DNA from: a virus
Length of the DNA stretch: 20,466 nt
Direction: 5' to 3' (one strand)
IMG/VR virus record: IMGVR_UViG_3300010354_000874
Span: 1-20,466 of that record
In this document: piece by piece, positions 12,030 through 20,337 of the stretch
Numbering within the stretch: position 1 is the stretch's first letter
Layout of the letters: every line of letters begins with the position of its first letter
The notes under the pieces: model-generated
What the model saw: only the letters and a program-made list of their open reading frames with translations
Told to the model about the DNA's origin: nothing
Databases searched by the model: none
Position numbers and translations under genes: made by a program

Positions 12030-13789
12030 CCCCAGTCAAATCGGCTGAAGTTGTCCTCTTTGATAACTGTTAAAACATTGGACACTCGTGTAACAAGTTC
12101 TTCTCTGTGACTTACCAGGAAAACATTTTTATTTCTGTCACGGCTGTGAGTTTTGAGTATTTCCACGCTTTTTTCCAAGCCTTGTTGATCTAGACCCTGA
12201 TCCAGCAGTTCATCAACAAAAATCAAGTTGATAGCTTGGTTGTTGTTTTCCCAGATATCACGAAAGCTCCAGCTAAGGCTGAGTATTAAACGAGTGCGTT
12301 CACCTCTACTAAGTTGGTCAAAATCCATCTCGGTGCCAAGGTGAGTGATTTCCACACCAAGATCGTTTTGAAACTTCACTTGATGTGGCAACCCCACTCG
12401 ACTGAGATAGTCATCCAGTCGTGTGTTCAAATAGGCAAGATTTTGATCAATAATCTTTTTTCTGATAAAACTGTCTTTGCTAACAAGTAACTTGAGCAAA
12501 AACTCCTGATGCTCGCGCTGACTGTTGAGCTGATTGAGAATGTTGTGATTAACCGGCTGTAATGTAGCTGTTAAACTGTCTTGTTGATCCAGATAGGGGT
12601 TGGTTTCCTGTTGCAGACGACAGAGTTCCTGTTGGAGGTTTTCCATGCTGTTGAGGTGACTGAGTGCTTGTTCCAGATTGCTATATAAAGTTTCTGGAAT
12701 CACAAAAGCCTGTTCAGCCTGCTGTATTTCTGAAATATAAGCTTGATGTTGTGCAATCTCCTGTGTTACAGGCTGTAGTTGTTCATCCAGTTGCAGAAGT
12801 TGCTGTTCAAGATTATTTAAAATGTTTTGGTGATTGTGATCGCTTAACCCCTGTTGGCACATGGGGCATTGAGCCTGTTGTGCTTGTTGATAACTGGCCA
12901 GAGCCCTGTCAAGTTGAGATTGCAGGTTGCTGAGCAAACGATTTTTGCCAGTTAGCAATCGCTGTTGTTCAGATCTAGCTGATTGAAGTTTGGCAAGATC
13001 TTGAAGATCTCTGTGTGCTTGAATCTCCAGTTCAATGTCCAACTGACTCATGCTGGCCAGGGCAGCTTGTATGTCTTGAATCTTTTCCTGATGTTGAGTT
13101 TGCCATTTTTCACTGCGAGTATTGAGATCAGCCAGTGTGCGAAGTATTTTTTCGTTGCTGGCTTCCAGAGTTTTAATACGTAGATCTTCTTGATCTTGTT
13201 GTATTCGGGTTTCTCTAATCCGTTCTTTCAGTGTTTCAGCTTTGGTGCTGAGCATGGTAATCATCAGGAGTTCTTCGATTATTTCCCGTTGTTTTCCAGC
13301 ACCCTGGCTTAAAAATGGCAGTGTGTAAGTATTCAAGGCTACTACATTACAGAACATGGTATGACTCATGCCCAGCACGGCTTCCACTTGTTTTTGTGTT
13401 TCGCGGTTTTCACCCTGTGCCTCATCAGTATCAGGAGCGTTTACCACGTTGTCATTTACAATAAACCTAAAGAAGGCAGGCCGGCGTCCACGTTCAATGC
13501 GATATGTTTGACCATCGCGACTGAACTCCAGACTCACACTCATGTTTTTGCTGTTGATGCGATTTACCAAGTTGTCTTTTTTAATATTGCTTAGAGCTTG
13601 ACCATACAGTGCATAGCTAATGGCATTTAACAGGGTGGTTTTACCAACGCCGTTGCGATTGCCCTGTCCTCCCATGTCCAAATTCTCACCAAGCACCAGA
13701 GTAAAGCCACTGCGAGTTAAATCCACAGTTTGGGGCACTGACCCCACACTGAGAAAGTTTTTGATTTCCACATTGTGATATTTCAGCAT
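12017..13789 (-). CDS. 46: Recombination nuclease ATPase subunit (gp46, Rad50/SbcC-like)
   Basis: A 590-residue SMC-type ATPase that partners gp47. Seen: a Walker A region GENLDMGGQGNRNGVGKTT (34-52), a long coiled coil of about 180-470, a zinc-hook CPMC (308-311) at its apex, the signature LSRGERTR (493-500), Walker B LIFVDELLD (522-530) and VSHREE (559-564). The order matches Rad50/SbcC and T4 gp46, whose usual size is similar. In the family, gp46/gp47 resects DNA ends for recombination-dependent replication. Start ATG 13789 overlaps the gp47 stop as TAATG, indicating translational coupling and balanced production. It is the third gene of the gp55-gp47-gp46 operon. Confidence 0.95.
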   Translation of the reverse strand: MLKYHNVEIKNFLSVGSVPQTVDLTRSGFTLVLGENLDMGGQGNRNGVGKTTLLNAISYALYGQALSNIKKDNLVNRINSKNMSVSLEFSRDGQTYRIERGRRPAFFRFIVNDNVVNAPDTDEAQGENRETQKQVEAVLGMSHTMFCNVVALNTYTLPFLSQGAGKQREIIEELLMITMLSTKAETLKERIRETRIQQDQEDLRIKTLEASNEKILRTLADLNTRSEKWQTQHQEKIQDIQAALASMSQLDIELEIQAHRDLQDLAKLQSARSEQQRLLTGKNRLLSNLQSQLDRALASYQQAQQAQCPMCQQGLSDHNHQNILNNLEQQLLQLDEQLQPVTQEIAQHQAYISEIQQAEQAFVIPETLYSNLEQALSHLNSMENLQQELCRLQQETNPYLDQQDSLTATLQPVNHNILNQLNSQREHQEFLLKLLVSKDSFIRKKIIDQNLAYLNTRLDDYLSRVGLPHQVKFQNDLGVEITHLGTEMDFDQLSRGERTRLILSLSWSFRDIWENNNQAINLIFVDELLDQGLDQQGLEKSVEILKTHSRDRNKNVFLVSHREELVTRVSNVLTVIKEDNFSRFDWGYEP

Positions 13790-14811
13790 TACAGACTCTG
13801 ATAAATTTCCACTAGTTTTTTACAGTCAATGGTCTTGCTTTCAATACTGTTTAAGTGACTTATCACAATAGTGTCAACGCTTTGAAAGTCTATTTCTTCA
13901 TCTTGTAGCTGAGAAACTTCATCACTTGCAGCAGTTTGAAATGCCAGTTCACTGGTGGGCCATGATGCTTGCAATACATCTCTTAAAAACGTCATGTCCA
14001 GATAATCAAAGTCTCGGGGTATTTGTACCCTGACATGATTTTCAGGTTTTAAATACTTGGCAGGATCATACAGGAGATCCTCTAGTGACAACACTCGATA
14101 TCTAGGAGCCTGCGGCCAAGTTTGATATCTGGGCTCTTGATTTTTTTGCCAAAACATCATGCCGCGATCATCGTCCCAAACGTCACTGTAATTGTGAGGA
14201 AAAGCATTGCCAATATAATGCACATTGCCTTGTATTTGCCGTTTGTGAAAATGTCCACTAAAGACATATTTCTGTTTGCGGAAATGACCACCATTTAGTT
14301 GTCCGTGGTCAGGCATTTCCACCATGGCATTCATTTTAAATCTGGGAAGCTCAAAATGTCCCCAAATATAAGGAGTGGAAATCTCAGTGACTTTTTTCCA
14401 CTCATCACCAACTAACCAGGGCACGAACGTATGGTCTCCCACTGTGGTGATTTTATCAATCAAGTGAATATTGTCAAACTCTTGAATATAAGGGATGCTG
14501 TGTATTTCCAATTTGTCTCGAAAATACAAATCATGATTGCCAATTATAAAAAATACATCATCAAAGGCAGCACTAAGCAAGCGCAAACCAGCCACACTGT
14601 AGTTCAGCGTGGAAATATTAATGGCACTGCGAACATGATGCCAGTCTCCTAGAAAAACACATGTTTTACAACCTTGTTTTTGAGCTTGTTCTATAAACCA
14701 CAACAGAAACTGTTCGCATTGCATGTTATGCTCGCGACTGTTGTTTTTCATTCCAAAATGCAGATCTGTAAAAGCTGCAATGGTGTCAAGATTAGGGGTG
14801 CGATTTGTCAT
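13789..14811 (-). CDS. 47: Recombination nuclease subunit (gp47, Mre11/SbcD-like)
   Basis: A 340-residue calcineurin-like phosphoesterase. The metal-binding motifs are all present in order: DLH (16-18), GDWHH (55-59), GNHD (91-94), GHFE (151-154) and GHFHKR (186-191). It is the nuclease subunit that acts with gp46 on double-strand ends. It ends one base into the gp46 start. The ATG at 14811 has no clear Shine-Dalgarno sequence; instead a perfect 7-bp inverted repeat (14812-14828) abuts the start, so translation may be controlled or coupled to gp55 upstream. T4 also places gene 47 near gene 55, with other genes between. Confidence 0.95.
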   Translation of the reverse strand: MTNRTPNLDTIAAFTDLHFGMKNNSREHNMQCEQFLLWFIEQAQKQGCKTCVFLGDWHHVRSAINISTLNYSVAGLRLLSAAFDDVFFIIGNHDLYFRDKLEIHSIPYIQEFDNIHLIDKITTVGDHTFVPWLVGDEWKKVTEISTPYIWGHFELPRFKMNAMVEMPDHGQLNGGHFRKQKYVFSGHFHKRQIQGNVHYIGNAFPHNYSDVWDDDRGMMFWQKNQEPRYQTWPQAPRYRVLSLEDLLYDPAKYLKPENHVRVQIPRDFDYLDMTFLRDVLQASWPTSELAFQTAASDEVSQLQDEEIDFQSVDTIVISHLNSIESKTIDCKKLVEIYQSL

Positions 14812-14828
14812 AGCTACTGATAGTAGCT
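14812..14828 (-). promoter_or_regulatory. Inverted repeat abutting the gp47 start codon
   Basis: On the minus strand AGCTACT ATC AGTAGCT forms a perfect 7-bp stem with a three-base loop ending at the base before ATG 14811. It occupies the place where the ribosome site should be and no AGGAG-like sequence is seen. It could be an operator for translational control of gp47, or chance. Confidence 0.45.
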
Positions 14829-14861
14829 TAGACAGCAGGGATAATCAAACTACTACTAGAG

Positions 14862-16127
14862 TTATTCAGCAGTTTTTTGGGATATTTCGTTTTCTGTTTG
14901 TCTTGTGTAGCTGGGAGTAGATCCATGCATGATTAACAAGTCATCACGAATGTTTTGGTTTCTTTTTTCTGTGTTTAGTATGCGAGTAAAAGAGTTCTGG
15001 ACAGCACTGGTATAATATGCAAAGGGGTTTTCACTGCGACTTTCATCAAACTGAAGTCCAATCTGGCTTAGCTGCAACAGGGCTTGTCCCTGCATTTCTT
15101 CATTATATGTATTGCCAGTAAGGAAGATTTTGCCGTTGCGGCGAGCCACCCATGATCCCAGTAATGTTTTAGGACACCACACTAACCCAGAATAGAGCAG
15201 ATTGGGTTTTTTCCAATCCCCCTGGAAATCTATGTCTTGAGCTTTTACAGACATAATGTCTTGTTCCAAACAATCAACGTCCAGTGCTGGAGCTTGTACA
15301 AATATTTCATCATGAGGTTTTAAATTTTCCACAGCTATCAATCCTCTATCAGTAACCAGCTTGTGACCTGGTGTGATTACACTGTCGATTAAAGCATGAT
15401 TTAGTTTGAATACCGGTCCTGTGTAATCTTTTTTGACAACATCAATAACCGGCGTCCAAACACAACAGTTATCTGAATAACTCAGAACCAAATCTTGATT
15501 AGTTAGTTCATTGTGTTTTAGCCAACCACGTTGTGTTAGAGCCTGAGTTTGATCATCAACACAATACCCTCTCCAGTTGCCTTTTTTGCTATATTTTTCC
15601 ACTAGTTTCATAAACATCATGGCAAGCTTGGGAGTAATGAATCCGTGGTTGTTACAAAACTCACCATTTTGTAAACCACCTCGCCAGTGACTTTTTCCCA
15701 CGCACAACCAAGTGTCATTTATGTAAACATAATGCTGGAAAGCAGGAAAGTTGATTTTAACATGGCGTTCCGCTGTGGTTTTGCCTGTGGTGTGTTTTAC
15801 AGGATGTGGCGGAATGTGATCATATGTCATCAACCTAACCACAACTTGTTCTATATCCAGACTTTCAGGATCAATTTTACAAATGGGATTTTTTTCACCA
15901 CGACTTTGTGCTTCTTTTCGCAACCGCTGAGTTTGTATCTCGGCTTTTTTGATTTTTGCTTGTTGAAGAGTTTCCGGGCTTATGAGATTTAGATCGTGTG
16001 TGATAATATCAAAGTTACTGTAAATATTTTCCAAGTAGCTGCAATAGGTATTTTTGCTCGCGTGTATTTGTTCTAACAGTTCACGATTGGTTAAGTATTT
16101 GATTTTAATTGCAGCGGTTATAGTCAA
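14862..16127 (-). CDS. 55: Late-transcription sigma factor gp55, interrupted by an intein
   Basis: A 421-residue precursor. Residues 1-188 and 340-421 form the 270-residue extein and 189-339 a mini-intein. The joined sequence KLVEKYSKKGNWRGY/TYNEEM, then the NPFAYYTSAVQNSF region, matches the sigma-like core of T4 gp55 (for example FSGYT...EM and NPHAYIT). gp55 redirects RNA polymerase to late promoters with the sliding clamp. Residues 1 to about 155 are an added N-terminal region absent from T4 gp55 (185 residues), with a segment YLTNRELLEQIHASKNTYC. No good ATG exists; TTG at 16127 follows GGAG by seven bases, with an in-frame stop just upstream, so TTG is preferred. A sigma70 promoter lies upstream. 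The gene is first in an operon with gp47 and gp46. Confidence 0.9.
   Translation of the reverse strand: MTITAAIKIKYLTNRELLEQIHASKNTYCSYLENIYSNFDIITHDLNLISPETLQQAKIKKAEIQTQRLRKEAQSRGEKNPICKIDPESLDIEQVVVRLMTYDHIPPHPVKHTTGKTTAERHVKINFPAFQHYVYINDTWLCVGKSHWRGGLQNGEFCNNHGFITPKLAMMFMKLVEKYSKKGNWRGYCVDDQTQALTQRGWLKHNELTNQDLVLSYSDNCCVWTPVIDVVKKDYTGPVFKLNHALIDSVITPGHKLVTDRGLIAVENLKPHDEIFVQAPALDVDCLEQDIMSVKAQDIDFQGDWKKPNLLYSGLVWCPKTLLGSWVARRNGKIFLTGNTYNEEMQGQALLQLSQIGLQFDESRSENPFAYYTSAVQNSFTRILNTEKRNQNIRDDLLIMHGSTPSYTRQTENEISQKTAE
15111..15563 (-). other. Mini-intein inside gp55
   Basis: The 151-residue segment runs from Cys189 to Asn339 of the precursor. Its block A is CVDDQTQALTQRGWL, followed by LTNQDLVLSY. 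Block B contains TPGH with His255. The end reads VARRNGKIFLTGN, the usual block F/G pattern, with Thr340 as +1 nucleophile. The penultimate position is Gly rather than His, which also occurs in other inteins. Between blocks B and F there are only about 50 residues, so no homing endonuclease is present. It should remove itself after translation by protein splicing; the insertion is at a conserved GY|T point of the sigma core, where it would block function until spliced. Confidence 0.88.
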
Positions 16128-16150
16128 TATAAGTCTCCAAAATCAACTAG

Positions 16151-16179
16151 ATTATACAACCGGTCGGGGTTGTGGTCAA
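16151..16179 (-). promoter_or_regulatory. Sigma70-type promoter for gp55-gp47-gp46
   Basis: The minus strand has TTGACC (16179-16174), a spacer of exactly 17 bases, and TATAAT (16156-16151), the consensus -10. Transcription would start near 16144, leaving a leader of about 17 bases before the TTG start with its GGAG. It is independent of gp55, as expected for the gene that encodes the late factor. Confidence 0.82.
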
Positions 16180-16196
16180 AATCCTGATTTTTCTGC

Positions 16197-16206
16197 AATA
16201 AATATA
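16197..16206 (+). promoter_or_regulatory. Late-type promoter element for the baseplate operon
   Basis: The plus strand reads AATAAATATA, 23 bases before the start of the baseplate gene at 16229. It is divergent from the gp55 promoter 18 bases to the left, so one intergenic region carries an early promoter and a late one. Confidence 0.62.
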
Positions 16207-16228
16207 ATAAAACCTGGAGTTTTTATTT

Positions 16229-17164
16229 ATGGTTGACATTGTAGGACCTTCGGTAGTCCCGGACATAGCACCTGCTGCCCCCAGTGCATACGAAAGACTT
16301 CGTGATCGTTTGGATTTTTCTGGAGCCCTGCGTGAGCGTTTTGATAGCCAGCTGGATGACCGACGGGTCGCACGTCAGTTTAGTGATCGTGGTGCGGGCG
16401 CCGAGGCTGCCGCAGCAACTTCAGCTGCTTTGTTGGCGCAACAAGCTGCTTTGGCAGGTTTAAACCCTGACAAAGAAATGAGCGGAAACCAAAACAACGC
16501 AGCACTTGGGCAAGCTCCTAGTGAAATAGATTTGAGGGCAAGATTGCGTGCTAAACCCAATGTGTATGCATATAACCTTTTATATGCAGATAATCCCTGG
16601 ATGAACTTGCAAAACTATGGAGGCATGATTTGGCCCTATACTCCCACTATTACATACAGCCAAGATGTTACATATGAGAGCATGGGGTCAGTACATACCA
16701 ATCAGGAAATGATGGCTTATACAAGGACGCCAGCAACCAAACTAACAGTGGCTGGTGCTTTTAGCAGTCAAACACAACGCGAAGCACTGTATAATTTGGC
16801 TTGCATACATTTTCTACGTTTGGTAACTAAAATGAGTTTTGGTTCCAGCCAAAATCCTCAGCCCGGCACACCGCCGCCTGTGCTTTACTTTGATGCTCAT
16901 GGTGGTGGTATGTTTAAAAGTCTGCCAGTTGTTGTCACCAATTTCAGTATCACATTACCCAACGAACCCGATTATGTCACTGTTCCTGCTGCTGTAAGTC
17001 AGGGCACTTTGCCAAAAGAATGGACTACCCGAGTTCCTGCACTTTTTGATATCACAGTATCACTTACGGTGCAGCACACACCCAAGCGCCTACGCACCTG
17101 GAGTATAGATGAATTTCGTTCTGGTGATTACATACGTGGCACAGCTCAAGCAGGTTGGATATGA
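16229..17164 (+). CDS. Baseplate tail-tube cap-like protein (gp48/gp54-like)
   Basis: A 311-residue structural protein. Residues 1-90 are Ala-rich and probably flexible (DRGAGAEAAAATSAALLAQQAAL). The folded part starts near residue 108 (KPNVYAYNLLYADNPWMNLQNYG), followed by MMAYTRTPATKLTVAGAFSSQT, MFKSLPVVVTNFSITLPNEPDYV and FDITVSLTVQHTPKRLRTW. This pattern is that of proteins which close the baseplate centre and start tail-tube growth (T4 gp48 and gp54 are of this size and position). The ATG at 16229 follows GGAG by ten bases and a late-type promoter. The stop overlaps the next start (ATGA), so it heads an operon with gp53. Whether it corresponds to gp48 or gp54 cannot be told. Confidence 0.55.
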   Translation: MVDIVGPSVVPDIAPAAPSAYERLRDRLDFSGALRERFDSQLDDRRVARQFSDRGAGAEAAAATSAALLAQQAALAGLNPDKEMSGNQNNAALGQAPSEIDLRARLRAKPNVYAYNLLYADNPWMNLQNYGGMIWPYTPTITYSQDVTYESMGSVHTNQEMMAYTRTPATKLTVAGAFSSQTQREALYNLACIHFLRLVTKMSFGSSQNPQPGTPPPVLYFDAHGGGMFKSLPVVVTNFSITLPNEPDYVTVPAAVSQGTLPKEWTTRVPALFDITVSLTVQHTPKRLRTWSIDEFRSGDYIRGTAQAGWI

Positions 17165-17472
17165 TACAAAAGAGTCTTTATAACAAGCGCAGTCCCTATT
17201 ATAATACTGCACAACAAAATCAGTATGTTACATACTTGGATTACTGGCAACCGCCTCTGTTGGGGTCCAGTAGTGATGATAGCCTGATCATATTGCCTGC
17301 AAAATATCGGCATAGACCAGATCTTTTAAGTTTTGACGCATATGGTACGGCCAAGTTGTGGTGGATATTTGCTGTTTACAATAGTGATGTGCTTCAAGAT
17401 CCCATATATGACATGGTTCCTGGCATACAGCTGGTTGTGCCCAGTAACAACAGTATTTCAGGATTGCTATAA
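17161..17472 (+). CDS. 53: Baseplate wedge protein (gp53-like)
   Basis: A 103-residue protein closely following the gp53 pattern: RSPYYNTAQQNQYVTYLDYW near the start, then a DDSLIILPAKYRHRPDLLSFDAYG segment, KLWWIFAVYN, and DPIYDMVPGIQLVVPS. In T4-like phages gp53 joins neighbouring wedges to each other and to the hub. The start is ATG 17161, overlapping the stop of the previous gene, with AGG six bases away; TTG at 17155 is also in frame. The stop overlaps the next ATG by one base (TAATG), so the operon is tightly coupled. T4 gp53 is larger (about 196 residues), so this is a short form. Confidence 0.82.
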   Translation: MIQKSLYNKRSPYYNTAQQNQYVTYLDYWQPPLLGSSSDDSLIILPAKYRHRPDLLSFDAYGTAKLWWIFAVYNSDVLQDPIYDMVPGIQLVVPSNNSISGLL

Positions 17473-20261
17473 TGGGGTTGTTAACTGATTGGCTTATAGG
17501 TAAACAAAAACCCATTCAGGCTCAACAACAACGTGCACAAAGTAGAGCCGAGGCATCTGGTACACCTGTAAACACTGGCAGGATGGTGGAAAATCCCACT
17601 AATCCCGACGCTTTAACCAACGCTATAACCCGTATTGGGCGAGAAGGTGTTCTAGCAGGAGATCCTGCAGGAGATGCTGAATCCGGAGCAATCAATGCCG
17701 TGGCTTTGGAACAGGAACTGGCTCGCAAACGTGCTTTGCAAGCTCTGCAAGATGCTGATTTACCCGGCATGCAAGCCATGCGTGCAGCTGGTATAGACAT
17801 GGGATCTGGCAGACGGTTTGAGCAACAGTCCATAATAAACAATGCAGATGCCTTTCAGGAAGGGCCCTTAAGGGCAGTAGGGATAGGCCCCCAGACTTTT
17901 GATTTCCAAGCTTTGATAAAACAAAAAGTCACAACCAATCCTCTAGATCAATATGCAAACTACACTTATCACATTAAGTTTTGGATGACCAGTGACAGTC
18001 TTGCAGAAGAGATCCTGGAAACAACTGACAAAAGTCGTATTGATAAGATTCCAAAAGTTGTAACTGCCGAAAGTGGCGTCACAGTGGGTTTTAATATCAG
18101 TGAGTTTACATACAGAAATCTCACAGGCACAACAAAAGAAACCCGCAACATGCCCAGCGTTAGTTGGACCATGAAGATAACCGAACCCTATGGTTTCAGC
18201 TTGCCTGATCGCTTATCTACAGCCAGCAGAGAAATTGGCGTGATTAACTGGCAGCGTGGCAAGTATTTCATACAATTGTGGTTCACTGGATACAATGCAG
18301 ATGGTAGCCCTGTGGCACAGGCCTTGTTCCATCAGGTGTTTCGTGTAAGCATTACCAATATTGATTTCAACGGAAATGAAGGTGGAGGAAACTACGACAT
18401 CAAAGGTTTGTTTGATGGCATGACTGCCTTTACAAATCAGCTTACTTTGGCTCAAAAAAATATCAGTGTCAGCGCCAAAAACGTAGGAGATATGTTAAAG
18501 AATTTTGAACAAGCACTTAACAACAATGCTATCGATACGGCTATGGGCACGGCACCTTTGGAAGAGTATAGAATTAACTTCCCTCCAGAAATGAAAAACT
18601 GGGCCATAAACACAAACCGCTTGTCCGATGATGCTCGTAGCTTGAACATGAATATTAAAGCCGAGGGATCCACAGTTACCGTCTATGCGAATCCCGGGGT
18701 AGATTTCAGTAACATGGTATATAGAATATTAAGTTTAACTGAGGAATTTCAACGCTGGAGTCAGGGAAGTGAAGGACAAAACAACAGCATAGGCACCCTG
18801 AGTCACGGTCTTGTGAGAAATGTGAAAATACACGCCAAAGTCGAACATGTTGGTTATGACACTCTTGCAAAAGATTATGTCAAGCGTATTACATATTCAC
18901 TAGTACCCTATTATGAAGTTAGAGTTCGTGGAGAAGACATATCCACTATTCGCACAGTGGAAAAGAAAAATGTGCAGCAAGACAAGTTGAGATTTTTGTT
19001 TACTGCAAATAGAATTCGCAAGAAATACGAGTGGATCTACACAGGCCAGAATCTAGATATTATCAAATTTGAGTTCAAAGTCAACAACTTCTATGTTATC
19101 GCCACTGTGCCTTTCAGTGGCACAAACATAATCAGCAATCAAACACAAGGGCCTGTTAGCAACGAGGCCAGCAGTGCATGGCAACAGCGACAAGGTAGAT
19201 ATCGCACTGCCAAAAAGAAATATGAAGATTTACAAAAAGATGTCTTGCAAGCAGAACAGGATCTGGAAAAAGCCAAAAGAGATAGAACCCGAATAAACTC
19301 CGCCATTGACAACGCCAGTCAGGAGTTAGAAAATATGTCAGCAAATAGGCGTGGAGAAGATCCTCAACTGCGATTAAAGCAGCAAGCGTTGTATTTTGAA
19401 ATACAAGATTTACGAGCGCAAACAGATACCGCCGCAGAGGAAAGATTGGCAAGTCGTCGGCTGCAACTGGAACAGGCAAGATCAGAGGTAGTTGCAAGTC
19501 GCAGAGATTTTGTCGATTTTTATCAACAAGGTTCTGCGGGAATAGTCAGTAACAATCCGCTAGCACAACAGCGACTGGCACAAGAAGCAGATTTTGAGAG
19601 CAGATATAGGCAGGCTGTAAAACAAGGACAGCGGGACTTATTTGCTGAAGATCAGGATGTAAAAGACATACCCGATCAGCCACCCTATATAAACACAGTA
19701 AGACCCGATCAAGATGCGTGTACTGCAGATTTCAATCAAGGAGCAGCCAGCCGTCAAACTCCAGGAAATGCCACTAACAAAATTAACTATGCTCGTAGCA
19801 ATACTTTGTTTGGATCTGTCATAGGCAACTTAGACAGTGTTAATAAAGAAATGATAAACATTGAATTGGAAATTCGAGGAGATCCATTTTGGTTAGGGCA
19901 TAGCAATATTGATGTTAATGCCAGTGTTCCCAACAACTTATCCAAACTTTCCAATGATTATGCGGAATATACAAGTGGTGACAATCTATTCTATCTGTCC
20001 TTTCGCAGTGGACAAGCTCCAAACGAAAAAACAGGCTTCATGGAGTTCACCTCCAACAATCAGTTTGTAGATGGATTTTACAGTGTTATTGAAGTAAAAA
20101 ACACTTTTAGCAATGGCAAGTTTACACAAGTTTTGAAAAGTTTCAAAGATACATTCAGCTTTACTGGTAACACAATAATGGACAAATACCTGAAAGAAGC
20201 AGACACAAATCAACAGTTGCGAGCTATTGGGTCGGCTGCAACTCCGGCTGTACGAGCGTAA
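17472..20261 (+). CDS. Large baseplate/hub structural protein, exact role unknown
   Basis: A 929-residue virion protein between gp53 and a gp5-like gene, a place that suggests a baseplate hub or hub-associated role, perhaps gp27-like. Residues 1-150 are Gln/Ala-rich and flexible. The region 160-550 is strand-rich (YTYHIKFWMTSD, NYDIKGLFDGMTAF, VKRITYSLVPYYEVRV, KKYEWIYTGQNLDIIKFEFK). Residues about 565-690 form a long charged coiled coil (AEQDLEKAKRDRTRINS...). The C-terminal part contains IELEIRGDPFWLG and FSNGKFTQVLKSF, recurring in large structural proteins of T4-like phages. CAGGA lies about eight bases upstream of ATG 17472. The 28-codon -1 frame after the stop reads as protein-like and ends at the next start; see findings. 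Confidence 0.6.
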   Translation: MGLLTDWLIGKQKPIQAQQQRAQSRAEASGTPVNTGRMVENPTNPDALTNAITRIGREGVLAGDPAGDAESGAINAVALEQELARKRALQALQDADLPGMQAMRAAGIDMGSGRRFEQQSIINNADAFQEGPLRAVGIGPQTFDFQALIKQKVTTNPLDQYANYTYHIKFWMTSDSLAEEILETTDKSRIDKIPKVVTAESGVTVGFNISEFTYRNLTGTTKETRNMPSVSWTMKITEPYGFSLPDRLSTASREIGVINWQRGKYFIQLWFTGYNADGSPVAQALFHQVFRVSITNIDFNGNEGGGNYDIKGLFDGMTAFTNQLTLAQKNISVSAKNVGDMLKNFEQALNNNAIDTAMGTAPLEEYRINFPPEMKNWAINTNRLSDDARSLNMNIKAEGSTVTVYANPGVDFSNMVYRILSLTEEFQRWSQGSEGQNNSIGTLSHGLVRNVKIHAKVEHVGYDTLAKDYVKRITYSLVPYYEVRVRGEDISTIRTVEKKNVQQDKLRFLFTANRIRKKYEWIYTGQNLDIIKFEFKVNNFYVIATVPFSGTNIISNQTQGPVSNEASSAWQQRQGRYRTAKKKYEDLQKDVLQAEQDLEKAKRDRTRINSAIDNASQELENMSANRRGEDPQLRLKQQALYFEIQDLRAQTDTAAEERLASRRLQLEQARSEVVASRRDFVDFYQQGSAGIVSNNPLAQQRLAQEADFESRYRQAVKQGQRDLFAEDQDVKDIPDQPPYINTVRPDQDACTADFNQGAASRQTPGNATNKINYARSNTLFGSVIGNLDSVNKEMINIELEIRGDPFWLGHSNIDVNASVPNNLSKLSNDYAEYTSGDNLFYLSFRSGQAPNEKTGFMEFTSNNQFVDGFYSVIEVKNTFSNGKFTQVLKSFKDTFSFTGNTIMDKYLKEADTNQQLRAIGSAATPAVRA

Positions 20262-20337
20262 GTCCCTTGGCACAACAACAAATACAAGCTCGTCGTACTC
20301 AAGATGCACTTAATGCAAATAGATCCGAGGCACAAGA

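Noticed and set aside
16016-16030. TAAATAT on the plus strand inside gp55
   Set aside because: It lies over 200 bases upstream of the next plus-strand gene and within coding sequence; likely chance.
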